Assembly (NCBI GenBank): GCA_025667525.1
Contig: CM046876.1
Coordinates: forward strand, 529,458,538 to 529,522,537
Origin: Glebionis coronaria
Lineage: Eukaryota > Streptophyta > Magnoliopsida > Asterales > Asteraceae
Direction: 5' to 3'
DNA length: 64,000 nucleotides
Shown piece after piece: positions 1 to 12,127 of this stretch (position 1 is its first letter; each line of letters starts with the position of its first letter). The notes beneath the pieces were generated by a model. It did no database searches. It was not told where the DNA came from and saw only the letters and a program-made list of their open reading frames with translations. Both the position numbers and the translations under genes were made by a program.

Positions 1-604
1 TACCTCATTCTCCAATGCTTTCAACCTATTCTTAGACCTTGAAAGGGCAATAAAAGTTCGACATGAACAACACTTAATTTCCAATCCTATAGCTCTTACA
101 ACAATAGTTATCAAATGAGTCACTAGTATGAAATGACTCACACGTTCATTTAGACTTCTTGGAAAGATACGAGTGGCATGAGGCTTTTAGGTAATGGTTC
201 CAATGACAGCCTCAAGTGCAACATTTACCTTCTCGATTTCAAATGGGTGACACCGAATCAGATGACACCTTTCCAGGTGGTAAGGTTTTGTCAAGCTACA
301 CTCTATAAGGAAAGATCGTCATGATATCGATATCAGATTTAATCTGGCCAATTCTTCTTTAATATCATAATAAACTAATACCAACATTTCTACGAATATC
401 AACCATTTTGTTGGGATCATAAATATCCACAACTTGGTTTAGATCTGGAATAGCTAGAATTCCTACGGGAATAGCTTCAATTGATTTTCTAGGGGAGTTA
501 GGATTTCTTGTGACAATCTACGTCGTATAAATACCTCGTATACATATTAAAATAATCATCAAACAATCATGTAATCAAATTAGAACATATATATATAATC
601 CAAG

Positions 605-759
<155 letters not shown>

Positions 760-935
760 TAACACTTCTCAGTCTGGCCTTGTCGGTAACTCGGGAATTC
801 TTCTACACTGTTATAGTCAAAAGATTTTTAAACATTTTATTCAAAATATTTATTTAAAATATTTATGGTTAAAAGATTTTGAAATGTTTTATTCAAAACC
901 TTTGTTTTAAAAATCTTTCGTTCTCTATAACGAGA

Positions 936-947
936 GCTCTAGTACCA
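936..947 (-). other. Primer-binding site, family B copy 1
   Basis: On the minus strand this reads TGGTACTAGAGC. It matches 10 of 12 bases of the plant initiator-methionine tRNA primer site (TGGTATCAGAGC) and begins three bases after the LTR end. Confidence 0.75.
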
Positions 948-950
948 AAC

Positions 951-3900
951 TGTAACACCCCCAAATATTCATACTTTAGTTCAGCGGAAGAGTTGTTGGT
1001 GTTACGGGATAGCACATTACTTAAATCATACACAACGCATACAAATCGCGTCGTTTAATAATAAAGCATTTTCCATTCATAAATATCAAATTACATAGGT
1101 CCTCAGGTCATTATATGTCATACAAATTTTACAAAACATTTGAATGGAAATTTTATTTGAATGCGGGCCATAAATTTTTGTCGTCTTCCCGAGAATTACC
1201 TTCAAGTACATGAGATAAAACATGTTAAAAAGTCAGCAAAAACGCCGAGTGAATTCATAGAGTTTATAAAAACCATTAATACATATCACCGGTATATAAT
1301 CATTACCGAAAATCATTTTGTACAATTCTTTGTTGTAAATCACAATAACAATTCTTTGTTGTAGGCCATAAAATAGGCCAAAAACATTTTATACAAATCT
1401 TTGTCGTAAATCATAATATAGGCTTTTCTCTTCAAAACCATTATGCGAACCATTGTCGCAAAAACATCATACAATACGTTTTATAACGTTGTATAGAGTT
1501 AAATAAAAACCGTTACATGAAAATGGTTATGTAAAACCAAAACACGAACATAATATCAGTAATAAGACCCCGTATTTCTAGTCAGGCAATATATTATAAT
1601 TCATTTCGTATATTAGTATTTTCGTTGTTGGATTATTATAAGCCACATGACATTGCTATCTTACTATAACAAACAACGGGTAGCTAACCCGTAACTCCTT
1701 TGCCCATCTAAAACAACGTGTCGTCACACTTATATAAATCTTCTCATACATAAATTAGCTTACCAATCAATGTGGCACGACGGGGATCAACCGTCAAGGC
1801 GCGAACTGGGGTGTTCTTTCCCAAATAGTACTATTATATGCATAAGCGTCTACCAAATCCCAGTAGTTCACAATTCATGCTAATGGGACTTTTAGTGACA
1901 TAACCTAACTAATAATAATCCACTTCATTTCATTCATCGGGTCATATGATCATTCGGGTCCATATCAATAAGCAAATAATCGGGACAACTGGTGTGCTAT
2001 TTTATTAAAATAACATGTTATCTCCCTCGTGGGTTTATAAAACATTTCATAAAACATTTAAAAGAGTGTGAGGCTATGAACTCACGTTGATTGGGAAAGG
2101 CGGGCTATCGGCGATTTGGATGTACGGTACGTGCTTCAATCACGGAAACCTAGACAAATAATACTCGGTCTTAGACTCTTGTCCAATGACTTTATAAAAA
2201 CAATGGTTATGTATATATGATGATATCATAAGTATGATGATGATCAAGTGGGATTTTATCTCTTCATACACATTATAGTGTTATGTGTTAGTCAAATTTT
2301 AGACTAGTTACACTAGTTTCAACTTATTTATATATTAAGGCCCAATAAGCCCATTAAAAGTCCAATAAATTATATTAACCCATTTATACTTTTAATACCA
2401 GGACCATACTCATATGTTGGGCCCAAGTGGGTAAAGCCCATGAGTAAGTCCATTAGTGTTTAGCCAAACTAGTTGGGCTAATGGTCCAATAAGGTTACTT
2501 TGGCCCGTTAAGGTCCATAAGTTATAAAGCTCAGGTTTATCTGTTTTTACTTGTCAAATGTACTTACATATCAGTAGATGAGTTATAAAAATGTTACATT
2601 AGACGGGTCCGACCGTCTAATTTTTAGTTGGCGAAAACGTTAATCTTTCGGTTTTAGCCGAAAAGACGTAAAACTTATATATAGTTTTATAACTTTAGAA
2701 AACATTTGAGTTTGTACTTTTATAAAAATTTCATACTTATTTACCATAGTATATAACTTATTTTGTAAGTATTATCATAAGTTAATGAATTTTGTATATG
2801 TATTTTATAATAATATTATTTGAGTGCTCATTTTATATTATATACTTTTATTTACAAATCGGATTATTAAAGTCACTTCCACCATTTTTGCCATATCTTG
2901 AGTTCTACAAGGAGATAGAAGCTCAAATTTGGGCAGCACAAACTACATAATATGTGCTACAAATAACTCTAATTTAGATACTGCTCAATCATCGTCTAAG
3001 TATTCCTAATAATTCGTCCAAAACAGACTATACAAATTTGTACCTCAATAGTATTTTGATCATATCTTGCTCATTTTAATGATTCCAGTGAGTGGCCAAC
3101 TCACCACATATGTAAAAATCATACATCTATCTGTATATTTAATACTCCAAGCCATTTAACCAAGTTTTCATATTGATACTTACTGTTTTATACAGCCCAT
3201 AAATCTAATCAAGGTTTTATCATTTTAACTTGAAGATTTTAATCTTTTTAACCCAATCTATTAACACAAAATCCCCTCATAATATTTTGATCATCATTTA
3301 TCATCATATATATACATTTATAAAGAAAATACATGATTACTTTTACAAAATAACAAGGTGATAGGAAGGAAACAATCTCTATACCACTCAATAAGATGAA
3401 AGATTGAGATTTTTTGATGAATAAGACTTGATTTTGGGTAACCAATCTTATGAAATATCAAGACCACTTCTAGGATCACCAAAAATATGTAGACTCCTTG
3501 AGAAATCAACCCTTGATCTTCATGAAATCTCCTTTTCACATGTTAAGATCACCTCCAATCTTCATCTTTTCAACTAGGCTTCAACATATGTTGATTATAC
3601 CCTTTGTTTATGGCTAGATTTTTGATAGTGGTGGTGTTATGGTGAGGAATGAGGGACGGCATAAGAGAGAAAAGAGAGTGAGATTGCGTGTTTTGCTAGT
3701 TTGCATCAAATGAGAATGGTTTTTGGTTAGCTAGTTTTAATGTTAAGTGGTTTTGGTAGTTGTGGAGGACAAGTGTCCTTAGGTTGGTGTAAACTTGACA
3801 ACATAGCTCTTATGAGCTTGCTATGGACGCCACATGTATGGGGGTGGGCAAGTGTAAAATTTTCTCATCCCCATTAATTTACGGATACTCCTCGATTCTA

Positions 3901-4371
3901 GTTTCCTCGATTTACGTGTCCTCTGGTCGTTTTACAAAAAACGATTTTATAAATTATGAATCAACGGCACAAAAAGAATCTAATAAAAATTGTCTCATAA
4001 AAAAGGAGTTCAAAAACGTAAATATGTAAACCTAGGGTTTCCGGTTTAGTCGTAAAGGACGTTAAATTATGCATGTAAGCCCTAATTTCAACCCGTAAAT
4101 TGTGAGTTTATGAACCAACACAAATTAAAATTCCAAAATAATATTCAAGAATAGATTTATTTCCTAAAATGTCAGACTGTCACAAAAACGGTGTATGTAA
4201 ACGTAAGCACGTAACGTAGAATTCTCCGGTTTAGACGTAGTCGATGCTACTTTAAGACGTAAACCCTTATTTCTTCCCAAAAGTGAGTGAGTTCATGATA
4301 TAACATTAAAATAATGATTTTAAATAATACTTGAGAATAAAATATCGATCTCAAATTGACGGACTGTCATA
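951..4371 (-). repeat. 5' LTR of family B copy 1, long form (3.4 kb)
   Basis: On the plus strand it opens with TGTAACACCCCCAAAT and closes at GGACTGTCATA. The other copies end in TGTCACA, so the last dinucleotide seems mutated here. The length of 3421 bases is close to the 3432-base LTR at 36685-40116, which is its reverse complement. Relative to the short LTRs at 41948 and 54936 it carries about 1.27 kb extra, starting after position 2150 and ending near 3415-3490. No coding capacity is visible, and the small open frames inside look like chance. Confidence 0.9.
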
Positions 4372-7300
4372 GAATGTCCATGTGAACCTTGAAAAAACAT
4401 CAGTAATCACCATGCAGTACCATTTCTTCATTATGCTTTCCACATAAGTAGGACCAAACAGGTCCATGTGCAGCAGTTCCAATGTCTTGGTAGTGGACAG
4501 ACTTGTTTTTTACTTGCAAGAGGATCTGTGTTGCTTCCCTTTCAGGCAAGCAACACAAGTATGATCATTGGCAAAGGACTTGGAAGGAAGACCATGAACA
4601 AGATTATACTTAACCAGTTTGATCATGTTCTTAAAGTTAAGATGACCAAGTCTTCTATGCCATTTCTTGCATTCATCAACTGATGCTTTGGCAATGAAAC
4701 AATGTTCATTGTCTTGAAGAGTAATGTCCTTTAAATCAATAGTGTACATGTTATTCTGTCTTGGAGTTCTGAGTACAATAGGAGTGTCTGGTGGTAAAAT
4801 AAACTTCTTTCCCAAAACAAGATATTCAGTATCAGTAAAGTGGACAAAATTCTTGTTATCAGTCATCTGGGACACACTGAAAAGATTGTACTTTAGCTCT
4901 TTCACCAAGTAAACATTATCAAATGTCATTCCATTAGTGACAATAGTTCCTTTTCCTGTGATTGTTCCATGCCCATCTCCAAATGAAACACCATTATTGT
5001 CATGCAGGGGAACAAAGTTAGACATATAGGATTTATGTCCAGTCATACTCCTTGAACATCCACTATCCCAATAGGATTTATCATTCCTGGTCTGCTTTGT
5101 CACCTGCAAAAAGAAAAACAATTTAGTTTCTCTTGGGGAGCCAAGCCATTACTGACTTGGATCTACCTCGTGTATCAATGTAAGATAACTAGTCAAAGAC
5201 TAGAGATACACCATTGGATTGAGTACCCATTTTGGGTACCCAAACCCAACGAGCTGAGGCTTTCATAGCTTTTCCCCATCTTCCCATGTTTTTAGAGGGA
5301 AAAACTTTGCCAACACGAGATATCCTAGACTTAGTAGGGGAATCCCTATGGTTAGCAGAGGGAACCCATCTTCTGTTTTAGCCTCTATTGGCGTGTTGGT
5401 AGGGTCCATAAACAGATTTATATGCAGTATGAGGTTCTGATTTGGTCATATAAGAGATAGATTTAGGACATGAATCATTCACCTTTCTTACATACTTATC
5501 AGATACCTTGTTTCTCAAAGCAGGGGCAACATACTTAGCAGGGGAGAACGATTTTCCCCCTGCATTCAATAGAATGGCTTTTGGTTGCATTCCCTTTAAA
5601 GGATTTGCAGCCACCATTTCCATTGGTGCTTGATAGTCTTGATAAGTGTGATCAAAACTGCCACAAGTGAAACAAAGTTTAGTGTTTTTCACAAAGTCCT
5701 CTCCTAGTTGATGAGTCTTTTGGTTGTTCCAATTCCTCTGATTACGTCTAATGGGCCTATACATACCAACATATTTAACAGTAGTCTTAGGGGGCTTTGA
5801 TCCTGATTCAAATCTGCTAGAGGTTCTGGATGAACTACTCTTAGAACTTGAATCACTTCTAAATAATCCTTCTCTTGAAAAGAGAACATGGTTATCTATT
5901 TTCCACTGTTTTAAAGCAATTTGTTCCTTTTCAAAGTCCCTAACAGCACTAGTTTTCACTAGAAGTTCTCCTGTTTCTAGATTCTTTGGTATGTATGCAT
6001 TTAAGTTAAATTCAATATCTTCCTGCTTTTTGAAACAAGAAAGACCAGTCCAAGCCAAATCTTTCCTAGGCATGGGTGTATGTATATTCGCAGGTGGTAG
6101 TGAAATGGTAGCATGTTCATTTTTGACACTAAAACCTGTTTTGCCCCTAGGAGACTGCCTAATTTCAACTGCCTTAGTTAGATCTTTAGAAGCTTTTCCA
6201 AATTTTTCAATAGTTTGTTCATCTATCTTCTTGTTAGATCTAAAAACTTCTAATTCAGCAGTTAGTTCCTTAATGGAATCATCATTTTCTCTAGCATCTC
6301 TCTCTAATACGACAATATGATCTCTGTAATCATTTTCTCTTTGTTTATACCCCTTTATGGTGGACTCTAACTGTTCTAAAGCACATTTGTAGTTATCTAG
6401 TTCATTATCACAATTAATGTAATCAACTTTTAACTTTCTTATTTGATCATTCAATGACTCAGTATTTTTTATACAAGCTTTGGTACAATATGAATCATCA
6501 TATACCTCATTGTTTGAACTAGAGGTTGACATAGCCATAAGATCAAAATCTTCCTCTTTCTCTTCAGCAACTAGCACTTGATTTCTTTCAACACTCTCTG
6601 TCATAGCACTCCAGTCCCATCCACCTGCTCCATCTATCCCCTGCATGGCTAGCATAGCCTTAGCACCATAATCTTCATCCATGTTCTCCTTCCTATAGCT
6701 GCTTCCATTCTTTGGCCCTCTACACTCCCTAGCAAAGTGACCTCTCTTGCCAGAGTTGTAGCATCCACCTTTGATTTATCAAATCCATCTACATCAGAAG
6801 GATTTAGGGAAATCTTCTTCCCATATTTCTTGTAAAATCTGTTGGCCCTCATGCTGAGTAGAGCCATGTTCCACTTGATGACCATCTCCTCCAGTCCTTG
6901 CTTACTGATTTGATTCAGATCTTCATGTAACACAATAGATCCTTGTGATCCTTGAGATGCTATGAAAGCACAAGCAGTGTCAAGGCTGAATGTTGCAGGC
7001 CTTTCTTCATCATAAGATGATCCAGATCTTGTAGTAGGGGAATGGGTAGGTGGGGAAAATTCAATCCCACTACCTTTGGAGATTCTACTGCTGTGAGATA
7101 TGAAGGCCATATTAGCAGGGGAATCAACAGATTCACTTGAATTAGTGGGGATGGTTCCTAATGACTTTATCTCATTGAATACTGGCTCAAAAACTTTCAA
7201 GTTATTGTATATGTCATCAATGTTTTTATCATCTATGTCATCCCTTTTTTTGCCAAATGGCTTTGTAGACAAACCATTCTTTCTGAAGGCTGTCGAGGAA

Positions 7301-7861
7301 TCTTGTATTCACTTGTTCTCTTGTCATTTATATTTCAAAGAACTCCAACTGAGCAACCATATCTTGAAGCCTATTGTAGATGGCACCAATTGCTTCATCA
7401 CCAATTGCTTTGACAGAAGCAAATTGATCAAGCATTTGATTCTTTTTCTTCTTCTTTGTAGCCTCATTCCTTCCAAATTTTTTGCCTATTGCTTCCCAAA
7501 GTTCCTTAGCCGTCTTATACTTTCTGAACCTTAGCTGATGTCTATCAGGTAGCACCAACATCAAAGAACTGTGAGCTCTGACATCATGCCTTCTTGCTAG
7601 TATCTCCTTGTCAGCAAGAGCAACAGATTTCTTCTTGCTGTCACCTTTGGAGCTTTCACCACCAGCCTCTCCCTTATCTTTTTCTTCAACTGGTATAGTT
7701 TTGGAGAATTGATCACCAAAATCTATGATCTCCCATAGAACATAGTGTTCCATCTTGAGGTATTTTTGAATCCTGGATTCCCATAATTCAAAGTTTTCAG
7801 GATCCAAAATAGGTAGTTTGAGAGAGTTGTTGTTTGAGGATGAGTGAGAATCTGAAGACAT
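4372..7861 (-). pseudogene. Copia gag-pol polyprotein, broken (gag, zinc knuckle, protease, pre-integrase)
   Basis: This would encode the capsid and the enzymes for particle formation and integration of the Copia element. From 7861 to 7328 it reads as a UBN2-type Copia gag, including LKLPILDPENFELWESRIQ and KELWEAIGKKFGRNEATK. Around 6770-6705 a zinc knuckle GCYNSGKRGHFAREC is visible; its second cysteine is replaced by serine. A coiled-coil-rich segment follows at 6682-5378, with a second, damaged knuckle (CFTCGSFDHTYQDY). At 5121-4510 the protease signature WDSGCSRSMTGH and the pre-integrase motif WHRRLGHLNFKNMI ... CVACLKGKQHR are clear. The frame changes near 7300, 6700 and 5380-5120, so it is dead. 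The start at 7861 follows the primer site by about 60 bases, as expected. It is cut at 4372 by another transposon. Confidence 0.9.
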
Positions 7862-7917
7862 GGTTGATGTTGGTTGAGAGATGTTTTGTTCTTGGTTTAA
7901 TAAAAGTTTCTCAACAA

Positions 7918-7929
7918 GCTCTGATACTA
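7918..7929 (-). other. Copia primer-binding site
   Basis: On the minus strand it reads TAGTATCAGAGC, an 11 of 12 match to the initiator-methionine tRNA primer site. It lies immediately downstream of the LTR end. Confidence 0.85.
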
Positions 7930-7931
7930 CT

Positions 7932-8416
7932 TGTTGATCCTAAACTCAGATCTTAAACCTTAGCTTGTTTAAGGGTTGTGATAGAAAGAATAAATTCAAT
8001 CTAACACTAGAGAAACTTTTCAACACAAAGTAACTAAACAAGATGTGGAATATATTGTTTAGCACAAGAATAAGTGTTTAACTCAAACGTTGAACTTTAA
8101 TATATCATAGATATACGAATACCCAATAGTGGTATTAGGGTTACACAACCTTAAAGTATGAAATGAAATGAACAGAGAAAGATGTGTTTTCCATGACAAC
8201 CTAGTGAGTCCTTTTATAGCACAAGGACTCACGTACAAGATCACTAATAACAAACTAGGAAAATATCTTGGAATAGTAACTGAAACGCGTCATAATCTCT
8301 TCCAAGTTTATCTTAGTAGCAGGGTCTTTGACTTTCAGCAGGGGGGACTTACTCTAGCAGGGGGGAATCTGACCAACCAGCAGGGGGAACTAATACTCGT
8401 ACATTTATTCCCAACA
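7932..8416 (-). repeat. Copia 5' LTR (485 bp)
   Basis: The plus-strand ends are TGTTGATCC and TTCCCAACA, giving 5-base inverted termini TGTTG/CAACA. It contains a G-rich stretch at 8338-8395 with the unit 'cagggggga' repeated three times. Only one LTR is in the window. Confidence 0.88.
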
Positions 8417-8767
8417 CTTAAGTGCTTTCCACCATGACAACACGTCTCCCTCGAACTTGTAACAAGCTAACCTCACCTTAAATACAGGATCGTACCTCAT
8501 GCCATCGTAAATCTTCTCAATGTGAGCGATCCAGCTCTCAGCCTCAGATGGATTGCCAGTCTGCTCAAATGATTTAGATCGCTGTTTATTAAACCTTTCC
8601 AGTCATGTGATCAGGGTAGCTGGAGGTGGAGGGGGAGGATTCTGAGGGTGCTGATTGTTGTTGGCTTACACCTCAGCACGAATCTCATTCCTCAGTTGAG
8701 GGAGCAGAGCTTGAAGAGCAACTTGGACTGCTGCATTAAGTTTTTCTTCTTCACGTATGAGAACCAT
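8417..8767 (-). pseudogene. Gypsy C gag, N-terminal fragment
   Basis: Capsid-type gag of a Ty3/Gypsy retrotransposon. From an ATG at 8767 the frame reads EEEKLNAAVQVALQALLPQL, then an asparagine- and proline-rich linker. The typical retrotransposon gag core follows: NPSEAESWIAHIEKIYDGM, KVRLACYKFEGDVLSWWKA. At least two in-frame stop codons interrupt it, one after RNEIRAEV and one before LERFNKQ. The sequence ends at the Copia LTR at 8416, inside the conserved WWKA helix region, so the rest of gag and all of pol must lie on the other side of the Copia, outside the window. Confidence 0.85.
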
Positions 8768-8873
8768 ATGACAGTATAAAGCAAATGCAATGATTAATCT
8801 GATTAGAACATAATATAAACATGAAAATTTTTTTATGCATGAAACAGTTTATGAAGGCATATCTAACGAAAAT

Positions 8874-9020
8874 GACATGAGTTCGGGTGAACGCCTATGG
8901 GTCGGTTCACCAAAACAAAATTGACATGACGAGGATGAACGCCTATGGGTCGGTTCATCAAAACAAAATTCCATGAGCTAATGTGAACGCCTATGGGTTG
9001 GTTAACCAAGCAAAATAATT
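8874..9020. repeat. Tandem repeat, three units of about 49 bp
   Basis: Units begin at 8874, 8923 and 8971 and share the core gaacgcctatgggtcggtt. They lie in the untranslated leader between the primer site and gag of Gypsy C. Confidence 0.92.
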
Positions 9021-9200
9021 CAAATAAAAGCACATGCGACTAAATATGGTCAGTCCTGTACCAACCATTACTTAGTCAAAATTCCTGTAACAATGATATA
9101 TGAAACAAATGCATGAAAACAAGTTGTCATTTTTAGGAAGACCATGGTGATTACCCACTAATCACATGTCATATTTTTAGAGCCTACAGGTCGAAACCTT

Positions 9201-9213
9201 GGCTATGATACCA
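9201..9213 (-). other. Gypsy C primer-binding site
   Basis: On the minus strand this reads TGGTATCATAGCC, a 12 of 13 match to the initiator-methionine tRNA 3' end. It sits four bases from the LTR end. Confidence 0.9.
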
Positions 9214-9217
9214 TAAT

Positions 9218-11950
9218 TGTAACACCCCATTTTGACAATGAAATATCATAGGATAATTATGGCGTGTCATCAAAGCATGCAATGTAAATGTCTAAAACAT
9301 TAAATGGCCATAAAAAGGAAATGTCGGAAACAAACATCGGTAATCTAACATAAGCTCACACACATGAATATAAGTACTGAAAGGAAAGGACTAAACAATG
9401 TCCAAAAGAAATGAAGTAATGTAATGTATGAAAATGCATAAAGTAATGAAGGCTAGATAGCTTCCATCCGTATGCACATACTCTCAAGGTCCTAAGTACG
9501 TCCCTGAGTACCTGCCATTTGGGAACATGAAAAAGAAACGACTGAGCGAAACGCCCAGTGAACAGATATATAGCATAGCACGAAATTAAATAAGCATAAT
9601 AAGACTAATAACTGCGTAAATGTATAAGTCCTAGGTAACCTGAAACATGTTCATAAAATTGGTTTTATAGTTTGAAAAGACTTATGTTTTTATATGAAAA
9701 CTGTATTTTAATTAGCCAATAGCCTATATAGGTCATGAGGTTCCACCGTGTATGAATACTTGGAGGGATGACCTCATCATGCAATTAGAGGGGATGCCTC
9801 TAATTAAATAAGTCTGGGTTGGAGGGATCAACTCCTTGTGAAGGATGCAAGGCACATACCACATTCACCATGAAAATCCTGCAAAACATTTAACTAGGAT
9901 GCACCCATACGCCCCACATGATACTAAAATAAATGGCCAAAACTGTAAAGGGATGCCACGAGCAATCACTCCGCCATGGGGAAGTCATAACACTGGTGCC
10001 TCCAGTGTTATGGTTATGGTACCTCCATAACTAGATGACATGGCATGCATGTATATGGCTTAGACATTTAAAACTAAACATAAGCAAATCAAAACATATA
10101 AAACAAATACTAGGGGAAAACGGTTGGCTGCAAACGGGAAATGGTAATAAGGAAACAAAATGTCCATACTGAAAGACGGAATATCCGTACCTTATGTCCA
10201 GTGAACGAGGAAAGATGAAAGTCCTACTCTGACCTCACTAGTGCTACATAAAGAATGGACATGTATGAGTTGTCTGAGTACTGTGTGTGTTACTGGTTCT
10301 AAGTGTTCTAGCTTATTTAATATTTTCTTGTTTATTTTACTTTATTAAATGGTATATTGTATTATTCATGTTTTACATGTCTTCTGATTATGTATTTTCA
10401 TGTATTCTTGTATTATTATACTTGTAGTGTAATAATAAGTAATGTTCTAAAAATAGCAGGTTTCCAAAAATAGAAGGTTTCCAAAAATAGAAAGTTTCCA
10501 AAAATATAAAGTTTCCAAAAATAGTAAGTTCCTAAAAATAGAATGTTTCAAAAAATAGTAAGTTTTCTGAAACATAAAGTTTCCATAAATAGAAATAAGC
10601 TGGATTAATAAGTCTAAAATATAAGCTGGTGATTATTAGTCATATTTTTGTAAGTCATGATGATTTACTAGTAAAGTTTATTAAATTAAATACTTAGGTT
10701 AAAATGATTATTAATTAATAATAATAATACATGATTTATTGATTAATAAAGGATCATGGTTCAATAATAAACTTTACCTTAAAAGATTTTAATTTAATTA
10801 AGTCATGTAAAATACTTTGGTTATAGCATGTATTATTAATTTTAATAATAAAACTTAAGTCTTAGTTTTAATTTAATTAAGCCTAAATAAAATACTTAGG
10901 TTATATCATGTTTTATTTCATTAAATAAAATAACCTAAGTTAGAATGTTAATTTAGTTATACATGCATATAAGATAAATTAAACCGAACATATTAACTTT
11001 TATAAATTCCTGAGCCCGAACCCCGAGAATCAAACCGAACATCAACCACCACCAACAGCCACGGTTGTGATGGCGGTCAATGGCTGGATAGCCGCCGGTG
11101 GCAGCCAAGGCTCTGTTGCGTCGCAGTTTCCCACTGCCCAAACAAAGTTCCCACCGGCTTAAGCCGGTGGTTCCCCCTGGCTTGCCCTACGTTCCCACTG
11201 TCCAGACCAAGGTACCCGTTGGGTGCCTTGGTTTGATGCTGCCCGAAAAAACACCACCGAGCCCCATGAGGGGGTCTCGGCTGTGATAAAAAAGGGAACA
11301 CCCAGAGCCTAAGGCTCTCGGTTTGTGTGCCGAACCAAAACCAAAACCCAACACCCTTTTTACCTTGATTAATTACTAACCAAAAACATGTTTTAATTAT
11401 GTTTTTAAAGATTAAATCCACATGAACATAATTAAATAATCAGAATTAAAAAGATGAAGGTTTATGATTATACCGTCTACGTGAATAAAAAGAGGTTGGG
11501 AACGCGAACACGACTATGTAAAAACAAAAGATCAAAACACGACGGATCGTCCTTGTGTCCTCCTTGTGTATCGCGGCTATGGTGAAGAAAAGGGGCTAGG
11601 GTTCTTTAATTTTTGTTAAAAAATGTTATGGTAAAAATCCCCTGGAGATATTATTGTTACTAGTAAATTTTCAAATGGGTCGGGCCCTTCTCCTTCTTTG
11701 TTTGCCGCGGACACCAAGCCCAAAAAGGGTAAACCGGGCCTTTTTCATGTTTAAGTATTATTCGTGTTCATTCGTGTTTTACATGTTCGTGATTTTATAT
11801 TATACGTGAATACATAACGTGCATTAATAATATACGTAGTTTCTCGTAATTAATGTTCGTGACACGCGTAGATAATATAAATGGAAAGTTTTAATTAGTT
11901 CGTATGTTTACGTGGTGTACTATTCATGGTATTTATATGCGGGGTTTACA
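9218..11950 (-). repeat. Gypsy C LTR (2.7 kb)
   Basis: The plus-strand ends are TGTAACACCCC and GCGGGGTTTACA, imperfect inverted termini bounded by TG and CA. On the minus strand a pol tail precedes it and a primer site follows. It carries a tandem repeat at 10441-10595. The region 9230-10440 is otherwise noncoding and AT-rich. 11030-11340 is more GC-rich, but I find no convincing reading frame there. Confidence 0.82.
10441..10595. repeat. Tandem repeat of about 18 bp (tttccaaaaatagaaag type)
   Basis: About eight to nine degenerate copies of 'gtttccaaaaatagaaa' in direct orientation lie inside the Gypsy C LTR. The later copies are increasingly diverged. Confidence 0.9.
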
Positions 11951-12030
11951 ACTCTTCTACTCTAAAAAGGATAATTCGTCCCTGAATTATGGATAACATA
12001 AACTGAAAGAGAAACATACCCGAATCAAAA

Positions 12031-12127
12031 CTAGAAATGAGGGTAAGAAGTCCGGATAGACTCTTCCGTCTCCCATGTGGCCTCCCGCTCGGAATGGTCC
12101 CTCAAAAGGATTTTGACGAAAGGGTCG
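12031..12127 (-). pseudogene. Gypsy pol 3' end (chromodomain-like tail)
   Basis: The minus strand reads PFVKILLRDHSEREATWE and then TEESIRTSYPHF followed by TAG. This is the conserved C-terminal tail of Ty3/Gypsy integrases (the 'VLW.NH..EEATWE.E..MR..YP.LF' pattern). Only about 30 codons remain. The upstream side breaks off where the inverted-repeat element begins near 12122. The stop codon lies about 80 bases before the LTR, which is normal spacing for such elements. Confidence 0.82.

Larger units (their letters stand above)
4372..8416 (-). mobile_element. Ty1/Copia element, 5' part, interrupted by family B
   Basis: Reading right to left: a 485-base LTR (8416 to 7932), primer-binding site (7929 to 7918), gag starting at 7861, zinc knuckle, protease and pre-integrase region. 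It then stops abruptly at 4372, where the family B LTR begins. Integrase core, reverse transcriptase, RNase H and the 3' LTR are not in the window. On the other side the LTR abuts the gag coding sequence of Gypsy C; the candidate target duplication there is cttaa (8417-8421). The gene order protease then integrase is diagnostic of Copia. Confidence 0.9.
8417..12127 (-). mobile_element. Gypsy C: Ty3/Gypsy remnant with one LTR flanked by internal sequence on both sides
   Basis: On the minus strand the order is the 3' end of a pol gene (12127 to 12031), a short untranslated tail, an LTR (11950 to 9218), a primer-binding site, an untranslated leader with tandem repeats, and gag (8767 to 8417). 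Gag is cut by the Copia insertion. Pol upstream and gag downstream of a single LTR is not the order of a simple insertion; it fits a tandem or recombinant array sharing one LTR. The pol end breaks off at about 12127, next to an inverted-repeat element. Confidence 0.8.

Noticed and set aside
5751..6320. A 189-codon plus-strand frame
   Set aside because: It lies antisense to the recognisable Copia gag-pol and has no family features of its own.
8338..8395. G-rich triplicate 'cagggggga' as a possible G-quadruplex regulatory site
   Set aside because: The G runs are few and widely spaced in a Copia LTR; I cannot support a function.
11077..11421. A 114-codon frame in the Gypsy C LTR
   Set aside because: It lies within an LTR, has no recognisable motif and overlaps equally long frames on the other strand.
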